From Manis javanica (Eukaryota; Chordata; Mammalia; Pholidota; Manidae), in NCBI RefSeq assembly GCF_040802235.1, contig NC_133156.1:26741343-26805342 (forward strand): a stretch of DNA of 64,000 bases. Reading direction: 5' to 3'. Under the pieces are notes generated by a model. It was not told the DNA's origin, searched no databases, and was given only the letters and a program-made list of their open reading frames with translations. Below, piece after piece: positions 45,500-53,858 of the stretch. The position numbers and the translations under genes are program-made. How positions within the stretch are numbered: position 1 is the stretch's first letter; each line of letters begins with the position of its first letter.

Positions 45500-45595
45500 G
45501 AAACACTTCATTTGTCTCTCTGCCCCCAGTGCCTGATATAGGGCCTGGAAAAGAGTGAGCACAGGGCCTCACTTGTGTGTGCTAGCACAAGACAG
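45500..45595 (+). mobile_element. L2 LINE 3' end
   Basis: TTTGTCTCTCTGCCCCCAGTGCCTGATATAGGGCC matches the L2 3' end. Confidence 0.65.
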
Positions 45596-45682
45596 GCGAA
45601 GGAATGCATGCTGTGACTGAAAAGCATGGCAGTGAGAGAGGGAGGAGGGCTAAAGCTGGTCTGACTCTACTTACCTTCCCTT

Positions 45683-45750
45683 AAAACACTGGTTCTCATT
45701 ACAGGGAGCACCCTGGGATCATTTGGGGAGCCAGAGCAGAGAAGCACCCC
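45683..45750 (+). mobile_element. MER5A-type left-end fragment
   Basis: ACTGGTTCTCATTACAGGGAGCACCCTGGGATCATTTGGGGAG fits the MER5A left end. Confidence 0.55.
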
Positions 45751-45784
45751 ATAAAATGTGCCAAAACTAAGACGTCTTGCTTCT

Positions 45785-45950
45785 CGGAGATACCAGGCAC
45801 TGTGCTTTGCACTTACACACATTATCTCATGAATCTGCACAGCCTTATGAAGCAGGGATTCCTGTTACTCCCATTTCACAGATGGGGGAGCCGAGCTTGG
45901 AGAACTTAAGATACTTACAGAAGAAGTCACAGCTAGTAACAATAATAAGA
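45785..45950 (-). mobile_element. MIR SINE (antisense), first of two in tandem
   Basis: TACCAGGCACTGTGCTTTGCAC, CCCATTTCACAGATGGGGGAG and GTCACAGCTAGTAAC are antisense MIR. Confidence 0.88.
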
Positions 45951-45954
45951 ACGA

Positions 45955-46165
45955 CCTTGTATGGAGGACTTTACGTGCCAAGTGCCTCCCATCAACCTTC
46001 CTCTCACTGAATTCTCTTAACAACCTTGTGAGGTAGGAGTTATTATCTCCACCTTTTAAAAAAGGGAAACTGAGGCTCAGATTAAGTAAGTCCTCCAAGG
46101 TTACTGAGCTAGTAGGTGGCCATGTCAGGGTTTGAACCAGGCCCTGTGTGCTTAGCTGTAGTTGG
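45955..46165 (-). mobile_element. MIR SINE (antisense), second of two in tandem
   Basis: GTGCCAAGTGCCTCCCATC, ACCTTTTAAAAAAGGGAAACTGAGGCTCAGA and GAGCTAGTAGGTGGCCATGTCAGGGTTTGAACC are antisense MIR. It abuts the preceding copy in the same orientation. Confidence 0.92.
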
Positions 46166-46214
46166 GGGTGTCTGATCTGCAGCATGGACGAGGGGCGTAG
46201 ACAAGGGGTGTGGA

Positions 46215-46355
46215 GAGAACGCTGGCTTAGAAAGCTAGTGACCTGGGGCCCTTCCCAGTCCCCTCATGGTCTCTGTGTGTCCTCAGGGGAGCGCTACCTA
46301 TGTAGGGCCTCAGTTCATCCCTCTGTAAAACCGAGAAGGGAAGTGGAGATAAGCC
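46215..46355 (+). mobile_element. MIR-like fragment
   Basis: AGAACGCTGGCTTAGAAAGC and GGGCCTCAGTTCATCCCTCTGTAAAACC resemble MIR with the centre replaced. Confidence 0.55.
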
Positions 46356-46429
46356 TGATTTCTTAGCAGCTTTGCAGCCGTCATTTTCCATGACTTGATT
46401 CCCCACTGTGAGTTCTGGCCACAAACCAG

Positions 46430-46692
46430 TTGGCTTCCTCCCTCCCTCTCAGTGAAACAGAGAGCGGGCAGGAGGGGATGGTCCGCCTCAATTCCCCCAC
46501 CTCCTCTTCCCTCCTCCTCCTGGGCTGGGACACACCTACTCTGACTTTCTCAGCAGCCTCTTCAGAGCGCCTGCCTTCCTACTCCGTGTGTCTGCACTCC
46601 CTCCCCAGCTTGTCTGTCAGTTTGGTGCTTGTGAAAGGGGCTCCAGCCCAGCGGCCGACCCTGGGGCACTCTCCCCTACCTGAGGGGCGCAG
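46430..46692 (+). other. Candidate non-coding first exon ending at a strong splice donor
   Basis: A repeat-free, pyrimidine- and GC-rich segment ends in GGCGCAG|GTAAGGG, with GT at 46693-46694, a near-optimal donor. The upstream limit is arbitrary: a TSS was not identified and there is no TATA box. A frame stays open from 46430, but it reads through the donor to 46696 and shows no recognisable protein. It could be a 5' UTR exon or a chance donor. Confidence 0.25.
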
Positions 46693-46699
46693 GTAAGGG

Positions 46700-47245
46700 C
46701 TGCTAGAGGATGGGAAGTTGGGGGAGGGGCCGCAAAGAGATTCCATTCTGCGCCTTGTCCCAGAGCTGGCTCTGGGGGCTTTGGGAAGGTGGGGATGGAA
46801 CCAGGAGATGCCCGGGCAGGCTTGGCAGGGGTCAGACAGGGGCACCTGGGCCCTGGGTCATCTAGGTGCACTGAACAAAGCCAGGTATAGCCGGTTCAAG
46901 GCTGGGGCTGGGGACTGGGGCCCCAGAATGGACAAGGCCTGGACTTTGATCTCATGGAGGAGCAAGGTCAAATTTGCGTGCATGGAAAGTTGGACTCCTG
47001 TCCTTGGAAGAATGAAATTCCCTTCCTGGGCTTTCTGAGGATGAGCCTTAAGGGGGATTTGGGGACAATTTCCTTCATGGCTTTAGGAGGAAGTGCTGGG
47101 GCCAGGGAACTGAGAGGTGCTGGCCTCTTGTGTGTGTCCATGGGGTCACTGGGGCCCTATCACAGACAAAGCCACCTGGTCAGGAGGAGAGAGGGAGGCC
47201 TGAGCAACAGTCAGATAACCTGGCCAACCCTGACTCTCACACAAC
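46700..47245. other. Unique, GC-rich non-coding DNA
   Basis: Part of an 825-bp plus-strand open stretch (46954-47778, 274 codons). The frame runs through MIR-derived sequence at 47250-47345 and shows no domain, so I treat it as chance. Confidence 0.45.
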
Positions 47246-47249
47246 TCTT

Positions 47250-47345
47250 TAGAGGCACCTGGATTAGAACCTCAGCTTTCCTGACTGTAAAATGGGAATG
47301 TTCACCGTCTCCAGGCACTGAGAAGGGCTGCCAGTCTGAGAGGCA
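47250..47345 (+). mobile_element. MIR fragment
   Basis: GAACCTCAGCTTTCCTGACTGTAAAATGGGAATG is the MIR core/3' half. Confidence 0.7.
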
Positions 47346-47814
47346 CAAGACATGGCCCTGGGGTGAGGTAGGGGCTGTGGGGCAGCTCTGTTCCCCTGTC
47401 TTGCAGGAAGCAGGAATTGAATGCATATCTTTGGAGGCAGGAGGGCTGGAGTGGAACTCTGAACAGAACCACCAGGCCAGGGTTCAGTCTTCCACTGGGG
47501 GGGGAGGGTGTGCTATTTGCCCCAGTGTGGGGGCCAGTTTCCCCAGGGCTCCGAAATGCTGCCTCTGTCCCCAGCAGCCCTCTGGAGCTAACCGCCTGGG
47601 CTCAGGAGAGGGGAAGGAGGTAGAGGAGCATGCTCAGGCCCCAGGCAGGTTCCCAGGGCCCTCCACCCAGGACACTGCTATAGTTATTATTACAGATGAG
47701 ACTCCTTGGATGCTTCCTGTGTTTGGAAACTGGGCTGAGTATACATGTGCATTTGAAAATTTTGAGGTTTTGAAGTAGGCGAGGTGAAGAGAGCATTTCA
47801 TTGTTCATGTCTCA

Positions 47815-47930
47815 GTAACTCATAGGCTTTGTGGTCTCTGGGCCGATTTCCCTGCGTATAAAATAGAGGTGGTTCAATTACTGTTCAGATCCGCTCTTAA
47901 TCGATTCTCTCCAACAAGCCTGTTGGGTAG
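47815..47930 (+). mobile_element. MIR fragment
   Basis: GGTCTCTGGGCCGATTTCCCTGCGTATAAAATAGAGGTGG resembles the MIR 3' half. Confidence 0.55.
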
Positions 47931-48084
47931 ACAGAGCACGAATGGTGGCGTGCACTTGGCAGGTGAGGAACCCAGGGATCTGGCAGGCTTGGGTTTCCTC
48001 CGGGGCTCTCCATGGAGCACAGGCTGTCCCCTGGCAGGAGTTGCTGAGTCCTTGATGTTGGTAGCCTGTTGCAGTGAAATAGCC

Positions 48085-48210
48085 ACCCCCGCACCCTCTC
48101 CCAGCCAAGAGCTCCCCAGGCTTCAGTTTCCTCACCTATAACATGGGGGATGAATTAGAGGGAGTCGAGGTCTCCCTGGAACCCCTCTGATTCTATGGCT
48201 CTTAGTGGTC
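48085..48210 (+). mobile_element. MIR3/MIRc-type SINE fragment
   Basis: GGCTTCAGTTTCCTCACCTATAACATGGGGGATGA followed by GAACCCCTCTGATTCTATGGCTCTTA. Confidence 0.7.
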
Positions 48211-48740
48211 TCCTTAAGGACCCAGACCCAGACCCAGAAGGACACGGGCACTCTCCAGCCCTGACGTCAGCTGGGCAGTGCTGTCTACGGTGAGGGCTGC
48301 CAGGCTCCCTCTACACCAGCCCTGCTTGAGTTGGGCCACCGTGATCTGCTCTCTGCACTCTTCCCTGGGTGCAGATGAACTCACCTCAGCCTGGAAGTTC
48401 TCCTTCTATCTGACCCATGCATGACAGGCGCCATGGCGCAGGTACTGCTGCTAGCCAGGTGGGGCCTGGTAGGAGAGAACATGGGGCAGATGCCAAGCCT
48501 TAGAAAAGACCCGTGTGTGCTGGGGTCGACAGGGTGGGTAGAGCTGGGGGCCTTCTGTACCCCCTGGATGGGCCCTGCCTTTTGGGTACCTTTGGTGCTG
48601 GATGGGCAGAGCTTCAGGAAGCTTCCCACCTTCCTGGGTTCCCAGCACAAGCTGAGCTAGTTCAGAACCACAATACTACTATTTCTACGACTAATGGTGC
48701 TAATGCTTCCATTTATAATGGGTATTTCTAGATAGGTTTA
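48211..48740. other. Unique DNA
   Basis: A three-unit GACCCA repeat at 48219-48237. Otherwise nothing recognised. Confidence 0.4.
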
Positions 48741-48744
48741 TGAA

Positions 48745-48910
48745 GAAAAGTGTGGGTCCAGATCCTGTATGTCACTAGTTGTGGGACCTGAGCCTCAACT
48801 AAACATCAGTCTCCTTGTTTGAAAAACAAGGCTAATGATAGTCCTTTCCTCAGAGATTGATGGGAGAATTCAGTGAGGGAATGCACATAGTGCACAGGGC
48901 CTTATTTATT
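48745..48910 (+). mobile_element. MIR SINE
   Basis: GATCCTGTATGTCACTAGTTGTGGGACCTGAGCC, CAGTCTCCTTGTTTGAAAAACAAGGC and GATGGGAGAATTCAGTGAGG. Confidence 0.8.
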
Positions 48911-49009
48911 AGGCTCACAATCATCAATTAATCGGCTCTTCTCTGCTCCCTTGGGGTGGAGACAATCTCACAGAACCCTCATGTGTTCTTTCCTAAGACA
49001 ATTGTAGTT

Positions 49010-49140
49010 ATTAGTTATTTGTGGGTTTTTTTGATATTGTCTCTCCTGCTGAGTGTCCTTCACTGCTCCAGTACCCATGTCTAGTGCAGTGACTGTCACA
49101 TGAAAGAGGCTCACTCTGTATCTGTTGAGAGAATGAAGGA
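49010..49140 (+). mobile_element. L2 LINE 3' end
   Basis: TTATTAGTTATTTGTGGG, CCATGTCTAGTGCAGTGACTGTCACATGAAAG and GTTGAGAGAATGAAGGAAT fit the L2 terminus. Confidence 0.65.
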
Positions 49141-49230
49141 ATCTTATTTCTAATTCACAGATGGGAACTGTCGCTTAGAGGGACAAAGCTTTAGCCTGAC
49201 CCACTCACAGAGAAGAGTCAGGAGGGGATT
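49141..49230 (-). mobile_element. MIR core fragment (antisense)
   Basis: TTCACAGATGGGAACTGTCGCTTAGAGGGACAAAGC. Confidence 0.6.
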
Positions 49231-49259
49231 CAGTCCCTAGAGATCAGATTTGAAGGCTG

Positions 49260-49800
49260 AACTAAATAAGGACAGAAAAGTGGGAAAGGCAATTCAGAAA
49301 GAGAAAGTAGCTTACACAAGGCACAAAGTGACGAAAGGAAAAGACAACAGCAGGCGTGTGCAGGAGACCATCAGCTAGGTGGGGAGCACTGGAGAGAAAG
49401 GCTGTGGTGAGTCGGATGGGACAGGTCGCTGAAGGCCTTGTGCATCAGGCCGAGGATATGGCTCTTTTATTTTTAAAAATGAAATTTATATATAATTTTT
49501 TATTAATTTGAAATTACAGAAATACAAAAGAACAAGCAGAACACTATTAAAAAATCCCACTACCCAGCTTCAACAATTACGTTTCTTCTATGCCTTACCA
49601 ACTTCTTCCCTTACCAGATCACTGTGAAGCAAATCCCAGATACCTGACTGTATCTGAAAATATTTCTATATATATCTTTAAAACATAAGGACTTCAGAAA
49701 ATCACCATAGGAGCCTGGGTTTTATTTTGTAAATATTGGAGGACCACACCACGCTGAAGGAGTTTAAGCTGCCACGTGCCTCTGCTAGGTGTGCATGGCT
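49260..49800 (-). mobile_element. L2 LINE (antisense) interrupted by an old L1 fragment
   Basis: The L2 flanks are 49260-49455 (GCTGTGGTGAGTCGGATGGGACAGGTCGCTGAAGGCCTTGTGC) and 49705-49800 (GGGTTTTATTTTGTAAATATTGG ... GAAGGAGTTTAAG). The interruption at 49460-49695 is AT-rich and matches antisense old L1 ends (GAAATTACAGAAATACAAAAGAACAAG ... CAGATCACTGTGAAGCAAATCCCAGATACC). The L1 therefore inserted after the L2. Confidence 0.7.
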
Positions 49801-50394
49801 GTGGGGTGGGGAAGGACTTTAAGGAAGGGATTTGGAATAAAGGTTAAGATACCTTGCTGTCTCCACCTTGGCTAATTACAGTGCCTGACATTCCACCAAT
49901 CAATGGGCATTGATTATCTCCTAAATGGCATCTACTCCCAGAAGAGATCATGCCTTAGCCGTTCTCCTGCAGAAGACAGAAATCCCTCTCCTGTCCCCAC
50001 TCCTGAGTCTCTCTCCACTCCTGAGGCTGGAGCAGCCCCTACGAGGCAACCTGACATGGCAGTACAAGGCAGCTGTCGATTCCCTGGCTGGGGGCAGGGC
50101 ACCCACAAGGGAGATTCTCCATTTCCCGGTTCCCATTCAGCTCCGGGGCCCCCAGCGGCTGGCCTCCGTGTGAGCTGAGCAGGATTGTACCTGCCAGCTC
50201 TGAGGTAACATTGGCGTGTGTGTGCATGTTGGCTGGAGGGTGCTCACGTGTCCCAGGTCAGAGCTGCCGTCTGTCCCTGCAGCATCCTCTTCCCTTTGGG
50301 CCCTCCCAGCAAATGCAAGACTAAACAGCACAAAATGCATCATTTCAGATGCTCAGAAGCTTAGCCATGGGAAGTGGCAGAGCTTTATAATCAG

Positions 50395-50610
50395 TATGGC
50401 ACCAAGGTTGGGCGTATGCGAGGTGGAGCTGGGACGTCTGGGTTCCAGTCCTGGCTATACCGCTTTCTCCGTGACCGTGCACACAGCACTCCATGTCTGA
50501 GAGTGTAAGGGTGTATGATGCTATCTACCCCACAGAGTGGCTGTGTGTTGATGCATATAAAGCTCTTAGCACAGTAGTCAGCACATACTAAGAGCTCACT
50601 AAACTTGAGC
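50395..50610 (+). mobile_element. MIR SINE
   Basis: GTCTGGGTTCCAGTCCTGGCTATACCGC, CACAGAGTGGCTGTGTG and ATAAAGCTCTTAGCACAGTAGTCAGCACATACTAAGAGCTCAC. Confidence 0.85.
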
Positions 50611-51165
50611 TACTACTACAGATTTGGGTCTCCTGAAGTCTGGAGAATTGCTCAGAGAATCATAGCACCTTGGAAAATTCATAATCCTAGAACCTCGAAC
50701 TCCTGGAAGCAGATAATTTAAAGAACCCTATTGCATCCCTAGTAGAACTCTTTTCTGTGTGTAAAGATTCCTTATATAGTGTCTCTGACAAGTGGTGAGC
50801 CTGACCTTTCATCTTTTCATTCAAAAACATTAAAAAACAGAGTGCCGCAATTTTAAGTTACACCTTGATGACTTTTTACAGAGTAAACACAGTGGTGGCC
50901 AGTCAGCAACCAGAGCCAGAAGCAGACATCACCAGCCCCCAGGAGCTCCCTGATGCTCTTTGCCAGTGACCATGCCCACCCCAGGCATAGCTGTTATCCA
51001 GTCAGCCAGGCTGTTCGCAAATGCCTTCTCGTGGGGTTGTGTGCCATCACTGGGAGAACTCTGATTATTAGAGAGGTCCAGTGAGTTAATCTGGATGTTG
51101 CTAAACTAAACTTTACCTTTAAATTGTTTTGTTTTTACTGCCTATTTCAGTTGGCAGCATAGTTT
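50611..51165. other. Unique non-coding DNA
   Basis: No repeat recognised. Confidence 0.4.
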
Positions 51166-51169
51166 AGAG

Positions 51170-51330
51170 CTTCCCAAAGGCCTAGGGCTGTTTTTAAAAA
51201 TATAGATTCTTCAACCCCATCTGAAGTCTACAACATGTGGTGACTGGGTGTGAGGCCAGAGAGTCTGTATTTTTACAAGACCTAACAGAATTCCAGGTGA
51301 GGTCCAACTGGGTTTGGGAACAGTGGACTA
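51170..51330 (+). mobile_element. MER5A-type relic
   Basis: GAGCTTCCCAAAGGCCTAGGG, AGAGTCTGTATTTTTACAAGACC and TTCCAGGTGAGGTCC fit MER5A; the right terminal repeat is GTTTGGGAACAGTGG. Confidence 0.75.
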
Positions 51331-51650
51331 GTGGTTCAGAGCTTGGATTCAACTTGGACAGGCCATTTGTTCCAATCCATGCTCCACACTTGATGGCTAT
51401 TGACCTTGGATGAACATTTGGACTTTCTGATCCTTGGCACGGTCCAGCCACGAGGAGTCGAGCAGGTCCTGAAGTGCGGAAGGGGGGCGAAGAAAAGAAA
51501 GAAAGACAGAAAGAACTGGGAGGGCTGACGCTCCCGTGCGGGAAGGGCATAGCCCGCTCTCAACAGACCCTCAGGGTTTTCATTTGTAAAATGGGGATGA
51601 AATGATAGCACCTACCTCCCTGGGTTGCTAAGGGACTCTGAGACACCCAT
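51331..51650 (+). mobile_element. MIR SINE split by a small insertion
   Basis: The left half, 51331-51434, runs from GACTAGTGGTTCAGAGCTTGGATTC to CTTTCTGATCCT. The right half, 51572-51650, resumes with CAGGGTTTTCATTTGTAAAATGGGGATGA and GGGTTGCTAAGGGACT. The two halves join in register to the MIR consensus once 51435-51571 is removed. Confidence 0.9.
51435..51565 (-). mobile_element. CpG-rich 131-bp LTR-like insertion inside a MIR
   Basis: The insert starts TGGCACGGTCC and ends CTCTCAACA, so it reads TG...CA on both strands. It is flanked by near-identical hexamers GATCCT (51429-51434) and GACCCT (51566-51571), a plausible 6-bp target duplication. It holds nine CpGs, although the surrounding MIR is CpG-depleted, and a purine run (51479-51514). 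The minus strand is chosen arbitrarily from the TGTTGAGAGCGGG start. No promoter or poly(A) signal was recognised. It could be a very short or internally deleted retroviral LTR. No family is known to me. Confidence 0.5.
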
Positions 51651-51724
51651 AGGGCATGTGCTTACTACGAGATCTGAGCTGTAACCTGCATTTCTGTTCC
51701 TGGGAAGAACCCATCTTGGTGTAG

Positions 51725-51925
51725 GCAAGGGAGTATTGGATTTGACATCTGAAGCCTACACCTGAGTCATGACTGAGCTGTTCACTAGCAGTATGACCTT
51801 GGACAAGTCTTTTGACCCCCCTCTCTCTGGGCCCCAACTTCCCCATCAAATAAAATGGAAATACTCCTTGCTCCCCTCATAGGGTCTTTGAGGGGATCAA
51901 CAAGAAAATAGACCAGAAAACTACT
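51725..51925 (+). mobile_element. MIR SINE
   Basis: GTATGACCTTGGACAAGTCTTTTGACC, AATAAAATGGAAATACTCC, AGGGTCTTTGAGGGGATC and AAAAGTGCTGCGTGAAGG. Confidence 0.82.
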
Positions 51926-52030
51926 CTGTGGATGGAAAAAGTGCTGCGTGAAGGAAACCCCAGTGAACTGGAACTCAACTGAACCTGGGAACCCAGTGGA
52001 ACATGGGCTTGCCATTGTCCCTGTGGTTCT

Positions 52031-52063
52031 GGGGAGGGCAGGCCGGGTGGGGGTGGGGAAAGG
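52031..52063 (+). other. G-quadruplex-prone tract in unique DNA
   Basis: Six G runs of three or more within 33 bases (GGGGAGGG ... GGGTGGGGGTGGGG, then GGG), with loops of one to six bases. Not part of an L1. Confidence 0.65.
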
Positions 52064-52259
52064 GAACTGCTGAGGCGTCGGTATGCCCTGGCATGGCGCC
52101 CATGCTTGTCTTCTTCCTTGTTCTTGTGGCAGGAAGAACCTAAGATCCCATAACTATGAAATCTCATGCAATTTGCTGTAGTCTAAATGTCTTTATTATT
52201 TAAATGTCTTCCCTTTTATTAAAAGTCTTCTTTGAAGTGCTTTACTAGCACTTTAAGAA

Positions 52260-52770
52260 AACTTTTTCATGAAGTGTAATATGCATACAGAAAAGTGCAC
52301 AAATCTTAGATGTATAGTCCAAAGAACTTTCTAGAAACTAGCCAGCTCCTAGATAAACAGAACATTACCACTATTCTAGAAACCCCTTTGTTCCTCTTTC
52401 AGTCACTAACCCCCATGGTTAACTTTAGCATAACTAACCCATTGATGAGTTTTGCCTGTTTTTAAACTTTATGTAGTTGGACTAGCACAGTATGTACTCT
52501 TTTGTGTGTGGCTGCTTTCTCTCCATATTATGTGAATGGGATTCACATAATAGAGCAATACTTCATTTTCTTTGCTATAGAGTATTCCATTATATGACCA
52601 TACTATAATTTATCTGTTCTGCTCTTGATAGACATGGTTGCCTCCAGTGGAGGACTATGGTGATGGTGCTGCTCTGGACATTCTTGTGTGAATCATTTGG
52701 TGAACATATGCACACACTTCTGTTGTGTATATATGTACAAGTGGAATCACTGGGTCATGAGGTGGTATGC
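52260..52770 (-). mobile_element. Old LINE-1 end (antisense)
   Basis: TGTAATATGCATACAGAAAAGTGC, CTATAGAGTATTCCATTATATGACC, AATTTATCTGTTCTGCTCTTGATAGACATGG and AAGTGGAATCACTGGGTCATGAGG are antisense L1M landmarks. Confidence 0.85.
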
Positions 52771-53154
52771 GTATGTGGATGGAACCCTCTTATTCTCAGG
52801 TTTGGTTCTATTCACTGTAAGTATAACATGGTTCACGGGGCTGAGTCTAACTGGGAGATAGACCTGTCTGCAGGAAGCTGAACAGCTGCTGCTGGGGTTG
52901 GGGATGCTGATAAACAGAGAAATTTGCAGGTCCAGAGAATTTCAGGTGAAAGGTAGGGGAATCATATCTGTTGCTTTACCTCGCTTGTCTGCCCTTCTGT
53001 TTGACTTTAGAGATAACCTTGGGTCTGCTTTGCCTGAGGGCCAATGTTCCTGAGGGCCAATGACCACTCCTGGCCAAGAGTGGTCAGTGGACCACCTCCA
53101 GGGGAAAATATGCCCTCCAAGTCCCACTGCAGCCCTACTATCTCTTGAGGATGA
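52771..53154. other. Unique non-coding DNA
   Basis: A short direct repeat, CTGAGGGCCAATG, at 53035-53062. Otherwise nothing recognised. Confidence 0.4.
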
Positions 53155-53167
53155 GGCTGTGATTCTT
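53155..53167 (+). repeat. L1 target-site duplicate, left
   Basis: GGCTGTGATTCTT, identical to 55851-55863. It borders the A-tail end of the minus-strand L1. Confidence 0.93.
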
Positions 53168-53704
53168 TTTTTAAAAATTAAAGTATCATTGATATACTTC
53201 TTAGGATGGTTTCACATAAACAACACAGTGGTTTCAAAATTCACCCATATTATCAAGCCCTCATCTGCCCACCTACCCCCATTACAGTCACTATCAGCAT
53301 AGTGAGATGTTATAGAGTCATTAACTGTCTTCTCTGTGCTGTACTGCCTTCCCCATGACCTACCTATACTGTGATTAAGAATTTAGTACTCTTTAATCCC
53401 CTTCTCCCTCCCCACCCACCCTCCCTAACACCACCCCTTTGGTAACCACTAGTTCCTTCTCAGTGTCTGTGTATCCACTGCTATTTTGTTCCTTCAGTTT
53501 TGTTTTGTTTTTATACTCCACAAATGAGTGAAAACATTTGGTATTTGTCTTTCTCCACCTGGCTTATTTCACTGAGCATAATACACTCTAGATCCATCCA
53601 TGCTGTTGCAAATGGTGTGATTTTTTTTCTTTTTTTGGCTGAATAATATTCCTTCTGTATATGTACTACATCTTCTTTATCCATTCATCTATTGATGGAC
53701 ACAG

Positions 53705-53858
53705 GTTGATGCCACATCTTGGCTATTGTAAATAGTGCAGTGATAAACATAGGGGTGCATATGTCTTTTTGAATAAGGGATGTTGATGCCACATCTTGGC
53801 TATTGTAAATAGTGCAGTGATAAACATAGGGGTGCATATGTCTTTTTGAATAAGGGAT
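53705..53858. repeat. Perfect 77-bp tandem duplication inside L1
   Basis: Two head-to-tail copies (53705-53781 and 53782-53858), each starting GTTGATGCCACATCTTGGC and ending GAATAAGGGAT. They are identical base for base. 77 is not a multiple of three, so it shifts the decayed ORF2 frame. The other L1s in the window lack it. Confidence 0.96.

Noticed and set aside
46954-47778. 274-codon open reading frame, the longest outside L1
   Set aside because: It lies in GC-rich DNA, runs through MIR-derived sequence, has no recognisable domain or coding bias, and other frames nearby are also open. A spliced mammalian gene would not be expected to leave it as one unspliced frame.
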